The notes: generated from the letters alone by a model not told the origin. A stretch of DNA of 64,000 nt from Desulfitobacterium dichloroeliminans LMG P-21439 (GCF_000243135.2 NC_019903.1:1712001-1776000), one strand, 5' to 3'; positions 1 to 9,010 are shown, counted from the stretch's first letter. Numbers and translations are program-made.

Positions 1-2
1 CA

Positions 3-971
3 GGAAGATTTGCAGAACTTATGTCAATGGATCCCCCAATCGACCTGCTTTGGGTGGCTTCTCACAATCCGGTTGCCCAAGCTCCCGATTCAGGAGCCGT
101 TAAGAGAGCATTAAAGTCCATACAGACTGTTGTCGTTGCTGACAAGTTTCTTACCCCTACGGCTCAATACGCTGATTACTTCTTACCGGTGGCATCCCAT
201 TATGAATACGAGGATGTTGTTATATCATACTGGCATTATGGTGCTGCCATTAATCAAAGAGCGATTGCTCCCTTGGGTGAAAGTAAATCTGACTTCGAGA
301 TTATGCGTGAACTAGCGATTGTATTAAACAAGCTTGCGCCGGGATTCAGTACCTTTCCCGTGGAACGGGAGGCTGTAGAATGGCTTGATATGGAGATGAA
401 GCCTCAATATCCTAAATTAGGGATATCCGACTATCGCGACTTGATGGAACAATACCGGCGGGTTGATTTGCCCAAAGTACCTTGGCAAGACAAGGTTTTT
501 TTGACTCGGTCCGGGAAATATGAATTCCTTACGGAACCCGCCTTAACCCATGAGATCTCTTCCTTTGCTCAGGATATCGAGGAAGGTCAAGAAGGTAAAG
601 ACTACCCTTTTCGGTTATTGCGCATTCGTAGTTACGCGACCCTTAACTCGCAGTTCAGGAATCTTGTGGGTATGGAGGGAGTCTCCGAAAAGACAAAGGT
701 TTTGCTTAATCCAGAGACGGCTCTATTGAAGGATATCGAGGAAGGGGTAAAGGTTAGGGTGTATAACCAGTTAGGTCAAATCGTATTACCTGTGAGTCTG
801 TCTGAGAGTATTCCACCCGATGTTGTATCGGTATATATCGGTTGTGACTCAAAGCATGATATTGAATTAAATAACATTATTGCTTTAATTGATACCGATT
901 TGGGAGAGAGCTGTTCTGATGCTAAAGGGTTAGCCTTTAACAATACGTATGTGAATTTAGCGAGGGTGTGA
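3..971 (+). CDS. Molybdopterin oxidoreductase, C-terminal part (5' end outside window)
   Basis: The reading frame is open from the first bases of the window, so this is the last 322 residues of a longer protein whose start lies upstream. It matches the C-terminal half of DMSO-reductase-superfamily catalytic subunits. A stretch near the start (VVVADKFLTPTAQYADYFLP) is the typical part where the enzyme recognises assigned carriers as 'not for external use' of cofactor-binding loops, and the last ~130 residues look like the molybdopterin-dinucleotide-binding beta-barrel (LLNPETALLKDIEEGVKVRV region). No signal or Fe-S motif can be checked because the N-terminus is missing. The next gene, 4 bases downstream, is its probable electron-transfer partner. 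Substrate cannot be told from this fragment. Confidence 0.85.
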   Translation, partial: GRFAELMSMDPPIDLLWVASHNPVAQAPDSGAVKRALKSIQTVVVADKFLTPTAQYADYFLPVASHYEYEDVVISYWHYGAAINQRAIAPLGESKSDFEIMRELAIVLNKLAPGFSTFPVEREAVEWLDMEMKPQYPKLGISDYRDLMEQYRRVDLPKVPWQDKVFLTRSGKYEFLTEPALTHEISSFAQDIEEGQEGKDYPFRLLRIRSYATLNSQFRNLVGMEGVSEKTKVLLNPETALLKDIEEGVKVRVYNQLGQIVLPVSLSESIPPDVVSVYIGCDSKHDIELNNIIALIDTDLGESCSDAKGLAFNNTYVNLARV

Positions 972-975
972 GAAA

Positions 976-1590
976 ATGGCTCGAACACAAAGAGGATTCC
1001 TTTTTGATCCCAATCGCTGCTTAGGGTGCCGGACCTGTGTCATGGCCTGCGCTACTGGGAACAATTTGCCACCTGGTATCTATTTGCGCAACGTTGAGCT
1101 GCAAGAATTTCAAAAAGGGGCTCAGGTTATAAAATACTACCTTTCTACTTCGTGCAATCATTGCGCCAATCCGGAGTGTTTCCGCCTTTGTCCGGAGCAA
1201 GCCTACCGAAAACGACATGATGGCGTAGTGTTATTTGACCAAACAAAATGTACAGGTTGTGGAACTTGCACACGAGGCTGTCCGTTTGAAGCACCAGTCG
1301 TCAATCCAGCCACGGGAAGAGTAATCAAATGTGATTTGTGTTATGAAAAATTGGACGAAGGAGAAACGCCTTTTTGTGTATCCTCGTGTCCAGTACAGGC
1401 ATTAACCCTAATAGATTTAAGCGATACCAATTCAAAGACTGCGGATATCGTGCGGAGGTTGCCAGGGGTTGTAAAGATCCAACTCACGCGACCCTCGATT
1501 CGCTACGTTGCACTGAAGATAGGAAAGCAGATCTTGCGACATCCAAGAAGGAAAGGGGATGGGTATGGAAACGAGGATGAATTACAGTGA
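976..1590 (+). CDS. 4Fe-4S ferredoxin-type electron transfer subunit (DmsB/NrfC-like)
   Basis: A 204-residue iron-sulfur protein with four cysteine clusters: CLGCRTCVMAC near residue 15, CNHCANPECFRLC near 60, CTGCGTCTRGC near 92 and CDLCYEKLDEGETPFC with a following CP near 118. This is the four-cubane arrangement of DmsB/NrfC/PhsB subunits that pass electrons between a membrane anchor or quinone and the molybdenum subunit. It starts 4 bases after the molybdoenzyme gene; a GAGGGTG at 962-968 serves as ribosome binding site inside the end of that gene. No membrane-anchor gene follows: the next gene is a regulator. The pair may therefore be soluble, or the anchor lies upstream of the window. 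The last 25 bases overlap the next gene. Confidence 0.88.
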   Translation: MARTQRGFLFDPNRCLGCRTCVMACATGNNLPPGIYLRNVELQEFQKGAQVIKYYLSTSCNHCANPECFRLCPEQAYRKRHDGVVLFDQTKCTGCGTCTRGCPFEAPVVNPATGRVIKCDLCYEKLDEGETPFCVSSCPVQALTLIDLSDTNSKTADIVRRLPGVVKIQLTRPSIRYVALKIGKQILRHPRRKGDGYGNEDELQ

Positions 1591-2791
1591 GCTCTTTGTC
1601 CGCTCAATGAAGGATTTGGCCCAAGGCCAAGATATTCCTCACATTGCGGCGAGGCTTGCTCAAGAGATAGGCAAAGCCATCATTATTACTGATTCTGTTA
1701 ATCGTGTCTTGGTACTTCACGATCCACGAGGAACCGGGGTGAGTGTTGGGGAATTCTTCCCACTTCGCCTTGGAAATGGCGATGATATAGAAGCTGATTT
1801 CTTTACTGAAGTGAACCAGTTTAACGAGGGTCTATGGGAAACACAAAAGGGAGTACTCCATTATGTCTATTATGCGATTAAAGTGCCCGGTAAACTTTTT
1901 GGCCATTGTATCGTTCTCTGTGCGAACCAGGATTTACAGCCTGGCCAAAGGGTTCTTATCCAGCAAGTGTCGTTGACACTGCTACTGGCTTTAAAAGAGG
2001 CCTCAATCAGGGAGACTGAGCGGGGTTGGCTTCTGGATGAGTTTATATACGATGTCCTGTATAATAACTATCATTCTAAAATTGCACTTTATGAAAAGGC
2101 CCAGCGTTTGCATTGGAATATCGAGGGACCTTTTGCAATTATTGTCCTAGAATCTCCCACGGATAAGCTTCTCAAGGTCAGGCGGCTAGGACCGTCCCGG
2201 TTCAATTCCTTCCCACCGATCTACACGGTTATCAATGAAAATGCCGTTGTTATCCTCTCCCTGACCAACTTACCAAACCTTCAGATTAAGGGAGCCATAA
2301 ACCAGTTTATTACTGAACTTTTAGGTAACCTGTCATTTTGCAGCATAAAAGATGTTCACATGGGTGTGGGTTCTACAGCAGTTGCCTTAACCGATTTACA
2401 TCAACGTTTTCAGGAAGCAAAGATTGCCCTAGAACTCGGTAAAGTGTTCGGATCGGGTAACATAAGCCACTTTGATGAGATGGGATTTCTGAAATTCATT
2501 TTTACGGCGCCAGCCCAAGAGCTCCAAGAGTTCGCACAACGAACTCTTGGTGAAATCATAGCTTATGATTTGGAGATGGAAACGGCTTTACTGAGCACAC
2601 TACGAACCCATATTGATCAAAAATGTCAAATTTCCAATACTTCCAAGGTTCTCTATGTTCACGAAAATACTTTGCGCAACAGAATTAAAAAAATCGAACA
2701 AATGCTCCGTCTCGATCTTAACCGAGTGGACCACCTTGTCAATATCTATATTGCCCTGCAAATTCTGAATATGGAGTACGATGAAATGTAA
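1565..2791 (+). CDS. PucR-family transcriptional regulator
   Basis: About 408 residues. The C-terminal ~60 residues (SKVLYVHENTLRNRIKKIEQ) form the PucR/CdaR-type helix-turn-helix, and the preceding GGDEF-like middle region (about residues 170-300) fits the family's usual layout. The frame opens at ATG 1559, but the AAAGGGG at 1552-1558 abuts that codon, so ATG 1565 (6-base spacing) is the more likely start; it overlaps the end of the ferredoxin gene. PucR-type proteins are usually activators sensing small metabolites. Position at the end of the first molybdoenzyme module and just before the second suggests it controls one or both; that link is inference. Confidence 0.85.
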   Translation: METRMNYSELFVRSMKDLAQGQDIPHIAARLAQEIGKAIIITDSVNRVLVLHDPRGTGVSVGEFFPLRLGNGDDIEADFFTEVNQFNEGLWETQKGVLHYVYYAIKVPGKLFGHCIVLCANQDLQPGQRVLIQQVSLTLLLALKEASIRETERGWLLDEFIYDVLYNNYHSKIALYEKAQRLHWNIEGPFAIIVLESPTDKLLKVRRLGPSRFNSFPPIYTVINENAVVILSLTNLPNLQIKGAINQFITELLGNLSFCSIKDVHMGVGSTAVALTDLHQRFQEAKIALELGKVFGSGNISHFDEMGFLKFIFTAPAQELQEFAQRTLGEIIAYDLEMETALLSTLRTHIDQKCQISNTSKVLYVHENTLRNRIKKIEQMLRLDLNRVDHLVNIYIALQILNMEYDEM

Positions 2792-2824
2792 ATAGCTTCT
2801 CCCCAAATTAATAATTTTTTCCAT

Positions 2825-2854
2825 GGAGTTTTCTACAAAGAGGACTCCTTTTTC
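2825..2854 (+). terminator. Rho-independent terminator after the PucR gene
   Basis: GGAGTTTTCT (2825-2834) pairs with AGAGGACTCC (2839-2848), allowing two G-U pairs, around an ACAA loop, followed by TTTTTC. It separates the regulator from the second molybdoenzyme operon, which must then have its own promoter. Confidence 0.75.
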
Positions 2855-2900
2855 TTGTGGAAAGTTCCACAGGCTTATGACTAGAAAAAGAGAATATATA

Positions 2901-2922
2901 AATAGTTGAAATAACAACTATT
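2901..2922. promoter_or_regulatory. Inverted repeat upstream of molybdoenzyme operon (possible operator)
   Basis: AATAGTTG at 2901-2908 and CAACTATT at 2915-2922 are perfect 8-bp arms around AAATAA. A second, separate dyad, ATGATT (2961-2966) and AATCAT (2975-2980), lies closer to the gene. Either could bind a regulator such as the adjacent PucR protein. Nothing in the sequence proves which protein binds. Confidence 0.4.
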
Positions 2923-3014
2923 TTATCGAAAGATGGTGGTTTGAGTCGTTTGAACGAAGGATGATTGCTCGAATAATCATCTAGCTAATGTCCAAAAATT
3001 ATGGGGGTGAACTA

Positions 3015-5372
3015 ATGGGCTTTTCACGTAGACAATTTTTAGGCGGGGGTCTGGCGCTCGGCGGCGCTCTTGCAACTGGAGCACCCGCGTCCATCCTACG
3101 GGGTTTAGGTATAGCAAAGGAAGTTAACGCAGCCCCGGTAAATGACCAAGAAAAAATCAGTTATAGTTGCTGTAACCCGGAATGTAACAACTGTTCCTTA
3201 CAAGTTCATGTTCGCAATGGTAAGCTTGTCAGAATTTCTCCGAATCCCAATTATTACACCAGACCCTGCTTGCGTGGTCGTTCCCGCTTACAGTGGAATT
3301 ACCATCCGGATCGGCTCAAGTATCCGTTCAAAAGGGTCGGGGAGCGCGGCGAAGGAAAATGGGAGCGCATTTCTTGGGAAGAGGCGTTAGATACAATCGC
3401 CACTAAGTTGGGACAAATCCGCGATGAGTCCGGTCCTGAATCAGTCTGGTTTACAGCTGGGGCAGTAATGTCAGTTTTGCCGAATTCCATGCAAAGAAGA
3501 TTTGCTAATGCTTTTGGTAAAGGTGTAATGACCGGCGGAATAGGTTCCCTATGCTGTGCGGCTCAAGGTGAAGCCTCAACAGCTACCCAAGGTTATCGTA
3601 CCGCCGGAATTGAAGAGAAGGCATATAGTAAACTACTCATTGCTTGGGGTCATAACCCGGCCGTTACCTATATTCCGCACTCACGCATAATGGCTGATGC
3701 ATTGGATAAAGGCTGTCGTTTGATTACAATCGACCCACGCTTCAGTGAGACTGCCTCTAAGGCTGATAAATGGATCTCCATTAAACCCGGTACCGATACA
3801 GCAATGGCTATGGCCATGATTAGAATCATCATCGAAGAGAATCTTTACGACGAAAAATTTGCCTTAGGCAGAAGTAATTTACCCTTTTTGGTTAACGAAG
3901 CAACCGGTAAATTATTACGCCAAGACGATGTCGTTGCCGGTGGTGACCATGAGGCCTTTGTGGTCTGGGATCAGTCGACTAATGGACCTGCTCTTCCCAA
4001 TGAGGCAGTAGCTCCTGTCCTCGAGGGAACATTTAAAATCGGTGATCTAACTGTGCGCACAGTATTTGCACGCTTGAGAGAAAGAGTTGCGAAATTTACC
4101 CCCGAATACGCCAGTGAGATCACAGGTGTACCGGCCGAGGATATCAGCGAAGTTGCTTACACTTATGCAACTGTTAAACCGGCTATGATCGATAGCGGCA
4201 TGTCCGGTGCCCAACGCACAAGTAGCGGCGCCTATTTCGTCCAGTCGCTCTTAAACCTTGCTGGCTTGACCGGAAATATTGGATTACTGGGTGGCGGTGT
4301 TAACGATACCGGTGGTTTCTCACATGGTACTAATGTGGCCATAAATGCACCCTTTAAGGCTGATAATAAGGGAGTAATCCCGGCTACCAAGGTTGGGGAA
4401 TATTTGAGCGAGGGTAAGCCTTATCCGATCAGAGCGATTTATTGGCAAGGTAAGGGTATGGGACAGCTGCCGAATACCAATAAGGTTGTTGAAGGCTTTA
4501 AGAAGATGGATTTCATTGTAGTGCAAGAGCATTTCTTTGGTGATGCCGCATCTTTGGCTGATATCGTCTTACCGGTAGCGACTTTGTTTGAACGCTATGA
4601 TGTAATGTGTAACTCCCGCTCCTTCTACTATCATCTCATGGATAAAGCCATCGAGCCCTTCATGGAAGCTCAATCCGATGGTTGGATCTATACCGAATTA
4701 GCAAAACGTTTGGGCTTTGGTGAATACTTCGACAAGACTGAAGAAGAATGGATCGATGTTGTTTTGGAACAAACCGGACTAACCGTCGAGAGCTTGCGTA
4801 AGAGTGGTCCGGTTTATCAATGGAGCGATCCAAAATTGAATAAGTACGGCGTAAAGTGGGATAAAAAACCCTTCACCTTCTTTGTTGACACACCCTTCAA
4901 AACGGCTTCCGGGCGTTTTGAGTTCCACGCATCACGCTGGGAAGATAAAGGATTCGAACCGCTTGTCAATTATTTCCCACCTGAGGAATCAAAAGAGACT
5001 GCACCTGAGCTGTACGAGAAATACCCGTTAAGCCTAGTAGCTAATAAAATTCGGACCAAGGTCCACAGCACTTACGCAATCATGCCGTGGCTTTCGGAGA
5101 TTTATCCGAAGGGATGGGTTACTATGAGTACAGTGGATGCCGAAGCCAGAGGAATCAAGGATGGCGATATGGTAGAAGTATTTAACGATCGCGGTTCTGT
5201 TAAAGTAACTGCCCACGTGGGTAATGGAATTCGTCCTGGGGTTGTATCGATGCCTAACGGTTGGTGGATGCAACAGGGCTATTGCTCTAGTGTCCTGAGT
5301 AATGACTATACTCATCCCCAAGCGTATGGGCACGCCCTTAATTCAACCTTAGTCCAGGTTAAGGGGGTATAA
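3015..5372 (+). CDS. Twin-arginine molybdopterin oxidoreductase catalytic subunit
   Basis: About 785 residues. The start at ATG 3015 is preferred over ATG 2988 because it follows a GGGGGTGA ribosome site and puts the Tat signal (SRRQFLGGG then a hydrophobic run) at the N-terminus, so the enzyme is exported folded. A Fe-S motif, C-x3-C-x2-C-x27-C (NPECNNC with the last Cys in RPCLRG), binds a 4Fe-4S cluster near residue 50. The Mo-ligand region reads GGIGSLCCAAQGEASTAT: both Cys (as in PsrA/PhsA) and Ser (as in DmsA) are possible ligands. A dinucleotide-binding domain ends the protein. With the three genes that follow it forms a membrane-linked respiratory reductase or oxidase. Polysulfide, thiosulfate, tetrathionate or a sulfoxide are candidate substrates; none is proven. 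Confidence 0.9.
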   Translation: MGFSRRQFLGGGLALGGALATGAPASILRGLGIAKEVNAAPVNDQEKISYSCCNPECNNCSLQVHVRNGKLVRISPNPNYYTRPCLRGRSRLQWNYHPDRLKYPFKRVGERGEGKWERISWEEALDTIATKLGQIRDESGPESVWFTAGAVMSVLPNSMQRRFANAFGKGVMTGGIGSLCCAAQGEASTATQGYRTAGIEEKAYSKLLIAWGHNPAVTYIPHSRIMADALDKGCRLITIDPRFSETASKADKWISIKPGTDTAMAMAMIRIIIEENLYDEKFALGRSNLPFLVNEATGKLLRQDDVVAGGDHEAFVVWDQSTNGPALPNEAVAPVLEGTFKIGDLTVRTVFARLRERVAKFTPEYASEITGVPAEDISEVAYTYATVKPAMIDSGMSGAQRTSSGAYFVQSLLNLAGLTGNIGLLGGGVNDTGGFSHGTNVAINAPFKADNKGVIPATKVGEYLSEGKPYPIRAIYWQGKGMGQLPNTNKVVEGFKKMDFIVVQEHFFGDAASLADIVLPVATLFERYDVMCNSRSFYYHLMDKAIEPFMEAQSDGWIYTELAKRLGFGEYFDKTEEEWIDVVLEQTGLTVESLRKSGPVYQWSDPKLNKYGVKWDKKPFTFFVDTPFKTASGRFEFHASRWEDKGFEPLVNYFPPEESKETAPELYEKYPLSLVANKIRTKVHSTYAIMPWLSEIYPKGWVTMSTVDAEARGIKDGDMVEVFNDRGSVKVTAHVGNGIRPGVVSMPNGWWMQQGYCSSVLSNDYTHPQAYGHALNSTLVQVKGV

Positions 5373-5374
5373 AG

Positions 5375-6064
5375 ATGAGTGTGAAATTAGGAATGTTAAT
5401 TGACCAAGATCGTTGCATTGGTTGCTGGACTTGTTCGGTTATCTGTAAGATGGAGAACAATATTGGTTTAGGGAACTGGTGGAACCGCATCCTCAGTAAC
5501 GGTACAGATGAATACGGAACCACTCCGGCCACGGGTTTAGACGGACAACCCACACTATACTACCAGCCCACCGCTTGTATGCACTGTGAAAATGCACCTT
5601 GTGTACGTGCTTGTCCTACCGGGGCCACCTATAAGGATGAAAATGGGATTACCAGACAAGACTATAAGAAGTGTATTGGTTGCCGGACCTGTATGGCTGC
5701 TTGCCCATATAACGCTCGTGTCTTTAACTGGGGAACGCCAGAGCACGTACCAGCTTTTGATGATGATCACATTGGCGATGCGCGTGTTCCCAGTCGTCCA
5801 AAGGGCGTAGTCGAAAAATGCACTTTCTGTCAGGAGAAAGTAGCCCAAGGGGAAAGTCCTGCTTGTGTTACCGGTTGCACAGCAAATGCCCGTGTATTCG
5901 GTGATTTAAATGACCCAAATAGTGAAATTTCCCGGTTGATTAGGGAGCGTGGTGCTAAGCCTTTATTGGAGGATATAGGCACTAAGCCTAGTGTTTACTA
6001 TGTGCCACCGCGCCGTAAACTCAAAAAGCCTGCTTTTGAAGGGAGCGGTTACTATGGTGAATAA
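5375..6064 (+). CDS. Four-cluster 4Fe-4S electron transfer subunit
   Basis: A 229-residue DmsB/PsrB-like protein with clusters at about residues 13-24 (CIGCWTCSVIC), 68-79 (CMHCENAPCVRAC), 99-110 (CIGCRTCMAAC) and 148-169 (CTFCQEKVAQGESPACVTGC). It carries no export signal and would be co-exported with the Tat-tagged catalytic subunit. It begins 2 bases after that gene with AAGGGGGT as ribosome site, and its end overlaps the membrane subunit by 11 bases, so the subunits are made in step. It relays electrons between the NrfD-type anchor and the molybdenum centre. Confidence 0.92.
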   Translation: MSVKLGMLIDQDRCIGCWTCSVICKMENNIGLGNWWNRILSNGTDEYGTTPATGLDGQPTLYYQPTACMHCENAPCVRACPTGATYKDENGITRQDYKKCIGCRTCMAACPYNARVFNWGTPEHVPAFDDDHIGDARVPSRPKGVVEKCTFCQEKVAQGESPACVTGCTANARVFGDLNDPNSEISRLIRERGAKPLLEDIGTKPSVYYVPPRRKLKKPAFEGSGYYGE

Positions 6065-7340
6065 TGAATCCAACACCCGACGTACTTTGATGGCTGTTTT
6101 GGCCGGATTAGCGTTAATCGGCGGAGGCTTTTATGTCAATCAGCTAATAAACGGCCTGCAAGTTACCGGTATGAATAACTCTGTATCCTGGGGACTTTAT
6201 ATCGTTACTTTCGCTTTTCTCGTGGGCTTGAGCGCGGGTGGATTGATTATCTCTTCCTCCGCTTATGTTCTTAAGATCGAAAGATTGAAAAGTGTTGCCC
6301 CTATTGGTGTTGTCGTTGCCGTTGCTTGTATCATCGGGGCGGCTGCCATGATTATGGCTGACGTTGGACATCCGGAACGTGTATTAAATATCGTTTTCGG
6401 TGGGCGCTTTACTTCCCCGATTGCTTGGGACTTCCTAGTGATCAGTATCTATTTATTAGTTGGTCTTTATGAGTGCTGGATCTTCTTCAGTAATAAATGG
6501 AAAGGGGAAAGCGAAGAAAAGCGCGAGCATAAATTAGCGAAAGCAGCTATCTTCTCTTTGCCGATTGCCTTATTGGTACACTCTATTACAGCTTGGATCT
6601 TTGGTCTGCAAGTAGGTAAACCTTATTGGGATACTGCTTTGATGGCTCCCATCTTTATCTCATCCGCTGTAGTATCCGGTGTAGGGCTGTTATTACTTGT
6701 AGCTCATTTCGGCAGAAAAGTAGGTATTCCTGGCCTCGATAAAGAAAACTTAGGCACTTTGGCCAAGGTTCTTGTCGGCTTTATTTTCCTTGACCTATTT
6801 CTATTGTTTTGTGACCTTTTCACCTTGGTCTATTCTGGTGGAACAGTCCAAGCAGAAGCAGCTTTATTGATCTTGACTGGTAAATTTGCTCCGTTACTTT
6901 GGTTTGAGTTGATTGTGGGCATGGTGGTCCCCTTGTTCATCCTGGGTAATAAGTCGACAAATCGCTCAACAGGTTGGCTCGCTATAGCCGGTTTACTAGT
7001 TATGGTAGCTGTTTTCCTTAAGCGTATCAACATCATCTTACCGGGCTTCTTGGTTGAAAACATTAGTTTTGCACCTGGTGTATCAACCGGACGTTTTGTT
7101 GAAAGCACAGGGAATTTCTTTGAAGCCGGTCAAACTTCTTTTTCGTTGATTCCTTCCTATGTTCCAACCTTTAGCGAGATCGCCATTACTGTAGGGGTGC
7201 TCTCTTTGGTCGCTTTTATAATCGTCTATGGCACCGGTCTTGTCAGAAATATGGGAGCACAAACCGATGTGAATGCAGGTAATGCTGCTAGTCGTAAAGT
7301 TGTCGGTGGAAAGAATCTCACCAGTGGTGTTGCGAAATGA
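6054..7340 (+). CDS. NrfD/PsrC-type membrane anchor subunit
   Basis: About 428 residues with roughly nine or ten hydrophobic spans. The sequence SWGLYIVTFAFLVGLSAGG near residue 40 and the DVGHPERVLN stretch near 105 are typical of the NrfD/PsrC family, which exchanges electrons with menaquinol. The frame opens at 5991, but ATG 6054 begins a normal NrfD N-terminus and overlaps the Fe-S gene, so it is taken as the start. The NrfD anchor is more like polysulfide/tetrathionate-type reductases than the E. coli DmsC type. The stop overlaps the start of the chaperone gene. Confidence 0.88.
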   Translation: MVNNESNTRRTLMAVLAGLALIGGGFYVNQLINGLQVTGMNNSVSWGLYIVTFAFLVGLSAGGLIISSSAYVLKIERLKSVAPIGVVVAVACIIGAAAMIMADVGHPERVLNIVFGGRFTSPIAWDFLVISIYLLVGLYECWIFFSNKWKGESEEKREHKLAKAAIFSLPIALLVHSITAWIFGLQVGKPYWDTALMAPIFISSAVVSGVGLLLLVAHFGRKVGIPGLDKENLGTLAKVLVGFIFLDLFLLFCDLFTLVYSGGTVQAEAALLILTGKFAPLLWFELIVGMVVPLFILGNKSTNRSTGWLAIAGLLVMVAVFLKRINIILPGFLVENISFAPGVSTGRFVESTGNFFEAGQTSFSLIPSYVPTFSEIAITVGVLSLVAFIIVYGTGLVRNMGAQTDVNAGNAASRKVVGGKNLTSGVAK

Positions 7341-8017
7341 TGAACCGCCAACATTGTGCTGATCAAGAGTTTGCGCGGACGATACTGTATCAGTTTTTAG
7401 CGATGACCTTTTACGAACCAGCGGATAATTTCCTGGTGGAACTTGAACAAGAGGACAGTAAGAAGGATCTGCTTGAGGCTAGCCGGTTGCTTCTGGAGGT
7501 AAAGGGCGTAGAGCTAATGCAAGAAATACTTCATACATTAGACGGTGTAAACAACGCCGGAAAATTAGGTCACCAGGATCTAAAAGCTGAGTATACTCGT
7601 CTGTTCCTCGGTCCCATGTCACCCGCGTGTCCTCCGTATGAATCGTATTTTGATACAAATCGACCCCAAGAATTCCAAGGCACCTTGATGGGGCCTTCTT
7701 CTGAGGCTATGGAAATAGCCCTTGCTGAAGAAGGTTTAGAGTTAACCCTTGATTATGCTGAACTTAGTGACCATGTAGCAATTGAGTTGGAATTCATGTA
7801 CTATTTGCTATCACGGGCGTATGCTGAGGAAAAAGATTCGGATGTTTACTTGAAAAAGGCAAATGCTTTCTTTATGGAACACCTTTTTCCATGGCTGCCC
7901 AAGTTTGGTGCTAAATTATCCAAAGAGTCTCGACATCCATTTTACAAGGGTATTGGACTACTACTCGAGTCAACAGTCAAGATTGATTTAGGCTCCGTGG
8001 TGAATCAAAAGCACTAA
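7337..8017 (+). CDS. TorD/DmsD-family molybdoenzyme chaperone
   Basis: A 226-residue all-helical protein. LFLGPMSPACPPYESYF near residue 90 and the DHVAIELEFMYYL helix near 145 are hallmarks of TorD/DmsD chaperones, which bind the Tat signal and apo-enzyme in the cytoplasm until cofactor is inserted. The start ATG overlaps the NrfD stop (ATGA), so it is translationally coupled. Its presence as the last gene, before a terminator, marks the operon as 3015-8017. Confidence 0.9.
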   Translation: MMNRQHCADQEFARTILYQFLAMTFYEPADNFLVELEQEDSKKDLLEASRLLLEVKGVELMQEILHTLDGVNNAGKLGHQDLKAEYTRLFLGPMSPACPPYESYFDTNRPQEFQGTLMGPSSEAMEIALAEEGLELTLDYAELSDHVAIELEFMYYLLSRAYAEEKDSDVYLKKANAFFMEHLFPWLPKFGAKLSKESRHPFYKGIGLLLESTVKIDLGSVVNQKH

Positions 8018-8044
8018 GACAACCCTTACTAGTTAGTTGTAAAA

Positions 8045-8076
8045 AACCCGCGGCTTCGTGTCGCGGGTTGCTTATA
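8045..8076 (+). terminator. Terminator of the molybdoenzyme operon
   Basis: AACCCGCG (8045-8052) and CGCGGGTT (8062-8069) form a perfect 8-bp stem; the tail GCTTATAATTT is only moderately T-rich. It ends the four-gene operon. Confidence 0.75.
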
Positions 8077-8118
8077 ATTTGAATGACCGATCTACAGGAT
8101 AAGAAAGGAGTTTTGGAA

Positions 8119-8382
8119 TTGAGAAGAATTATATCAGGAAAGATAATTCTATCGTTATTCATTGTTTTACTAATTTCACTTGGTCTTACAGGGTGTGGAA
8201 ATGCTTCGACAACTGCCCCGGATAATAAATCGCAATCTCAGATCCAAACCACACCACCTTCTTCTGAGTCTGTTCCAGACCCAACGTCATCTCCCTCACC
8301 AGAACCAAACCCAAACTCTTCTGCACCAACAACTTCTATCACAACCCCGACCGACTCGCTGTCAAAATATGAACCGGTCTGA
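8119..8382 (+). CDS. Small Ser/Pro-rich lipoprotein
   Basis: TTG at 8119 is chosen as start because AAAGGAG lies 8 bases before it; the upstream ATG at 8083 has no ribosome site. The product is 87 residues: a positively charged N-terminus, a hydrophobic run and a lipobox LTGC, then a low-complexity tail of Ser, Thr, Pro and Gln. There is no folded domain after the tail, so the gene may be the N-terminal remnant of a longer lipoprotein whose C-terminal part is lost, or simply a small surface lipoprotein. No function can be given. Confidence 0.65.
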   Translation: MRRIISGKIILSLFIVLLISLGLTGCGNASTTAPDNKSQSQIQTTPPSSESVPDPTSSPSPEPNPNSSAPTTSITTPTDSLSKYEPV

Positions 8383-8574
8383 CTTAATTAGATCTATCCT
8401 GTAAAGGAAATAGCTCCGGGTGAGCTATGTCAATTATGCAAGTCGACATTGATAAGGTGATAGGAAAATGTGCCCATTGCTTTGCAATAATTACGAATGT
8501 TATATTTAAGTGACCATCATAAGGAACCGAAACATTGAAACTAGAGATATATGTTTGAGAAGGAGATACAGAAG

Positions 8575-8793
8575 ATGGAATCAAATAAAACATGCGTATT
8601 TTGCAATAAAGGTGGGCAACTAATACACAGCACAGATCAAAATTGTGATGTTCACAGCCAGTGCATTGTGTCTAATTTAGGTAAAGATAACCAGGTTGCC
8701 ATCGCAATCGCCAAGGAATTTGACATGATTCCGAATTACAGCCAGTGTGGATCGGGCTGTGAAAATTGTAAAGACCGCTGGTGCGGGCGATAA
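8575..8793 (+). CDS. Small cysteine-rich protein of unknown function
   Basis: About 72 residues. AAGGAG at 8560-8565 supports ATG 8575 rather than the in-frame ATG at 8551. Nine cysteines include CVFC near the N-terminus and CGSGCENCKDRWC at the C-terminus, which suggests a metal- or cluster-binding mini-protein. I do not recognise the family. It stands alone, followed by a strong terminator. Confidence 0.6.
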   Translation: MESNKTCVFCNKGGQLIHSTDQNCDVHSQCIVSNLGKDNQVAIAIAKEFDMIPNYSQCGSGCENCKDRWCGR

Positions 8794-8806
8794 AGGCTTA
8801 AATGAT

Positions 8807-8851
8807 AAGGCTTAGAGGTATACCAATGTGGTATGTTCCTAAGCCTTTTAT
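8807..8851 (+). terminator. Terminator after the Cys-rich protein gene
   Basis: AAGGCTTAG (8807-8815) and CTAAGCCTT (8839-8847) enclose a further ATACCA/TGGTAT pairing; TTTTA follows. Confidence 0.8.
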
Positions 8852-9010
8852 TGTAATGATTTTCTATAATGTGAATGCTTTTCAGGAAATGATGGACACA
8901 GATAAATACAAAAAAGGATTGAAGAAGTGAGAGTTTTGTTATATGATAAAAGTGAAAGAAATTACAATAACAAGCTGCCCGTACAAAACGTATTCTAAGG
9001 AGGTAGTGTT

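Noticed and set aside
8410-8428. ATAGCTC/GAGCTAT hairpin after the small lipoprotein gene
   Set aside because: No T-run and a short stem; too weak to call a terminator.
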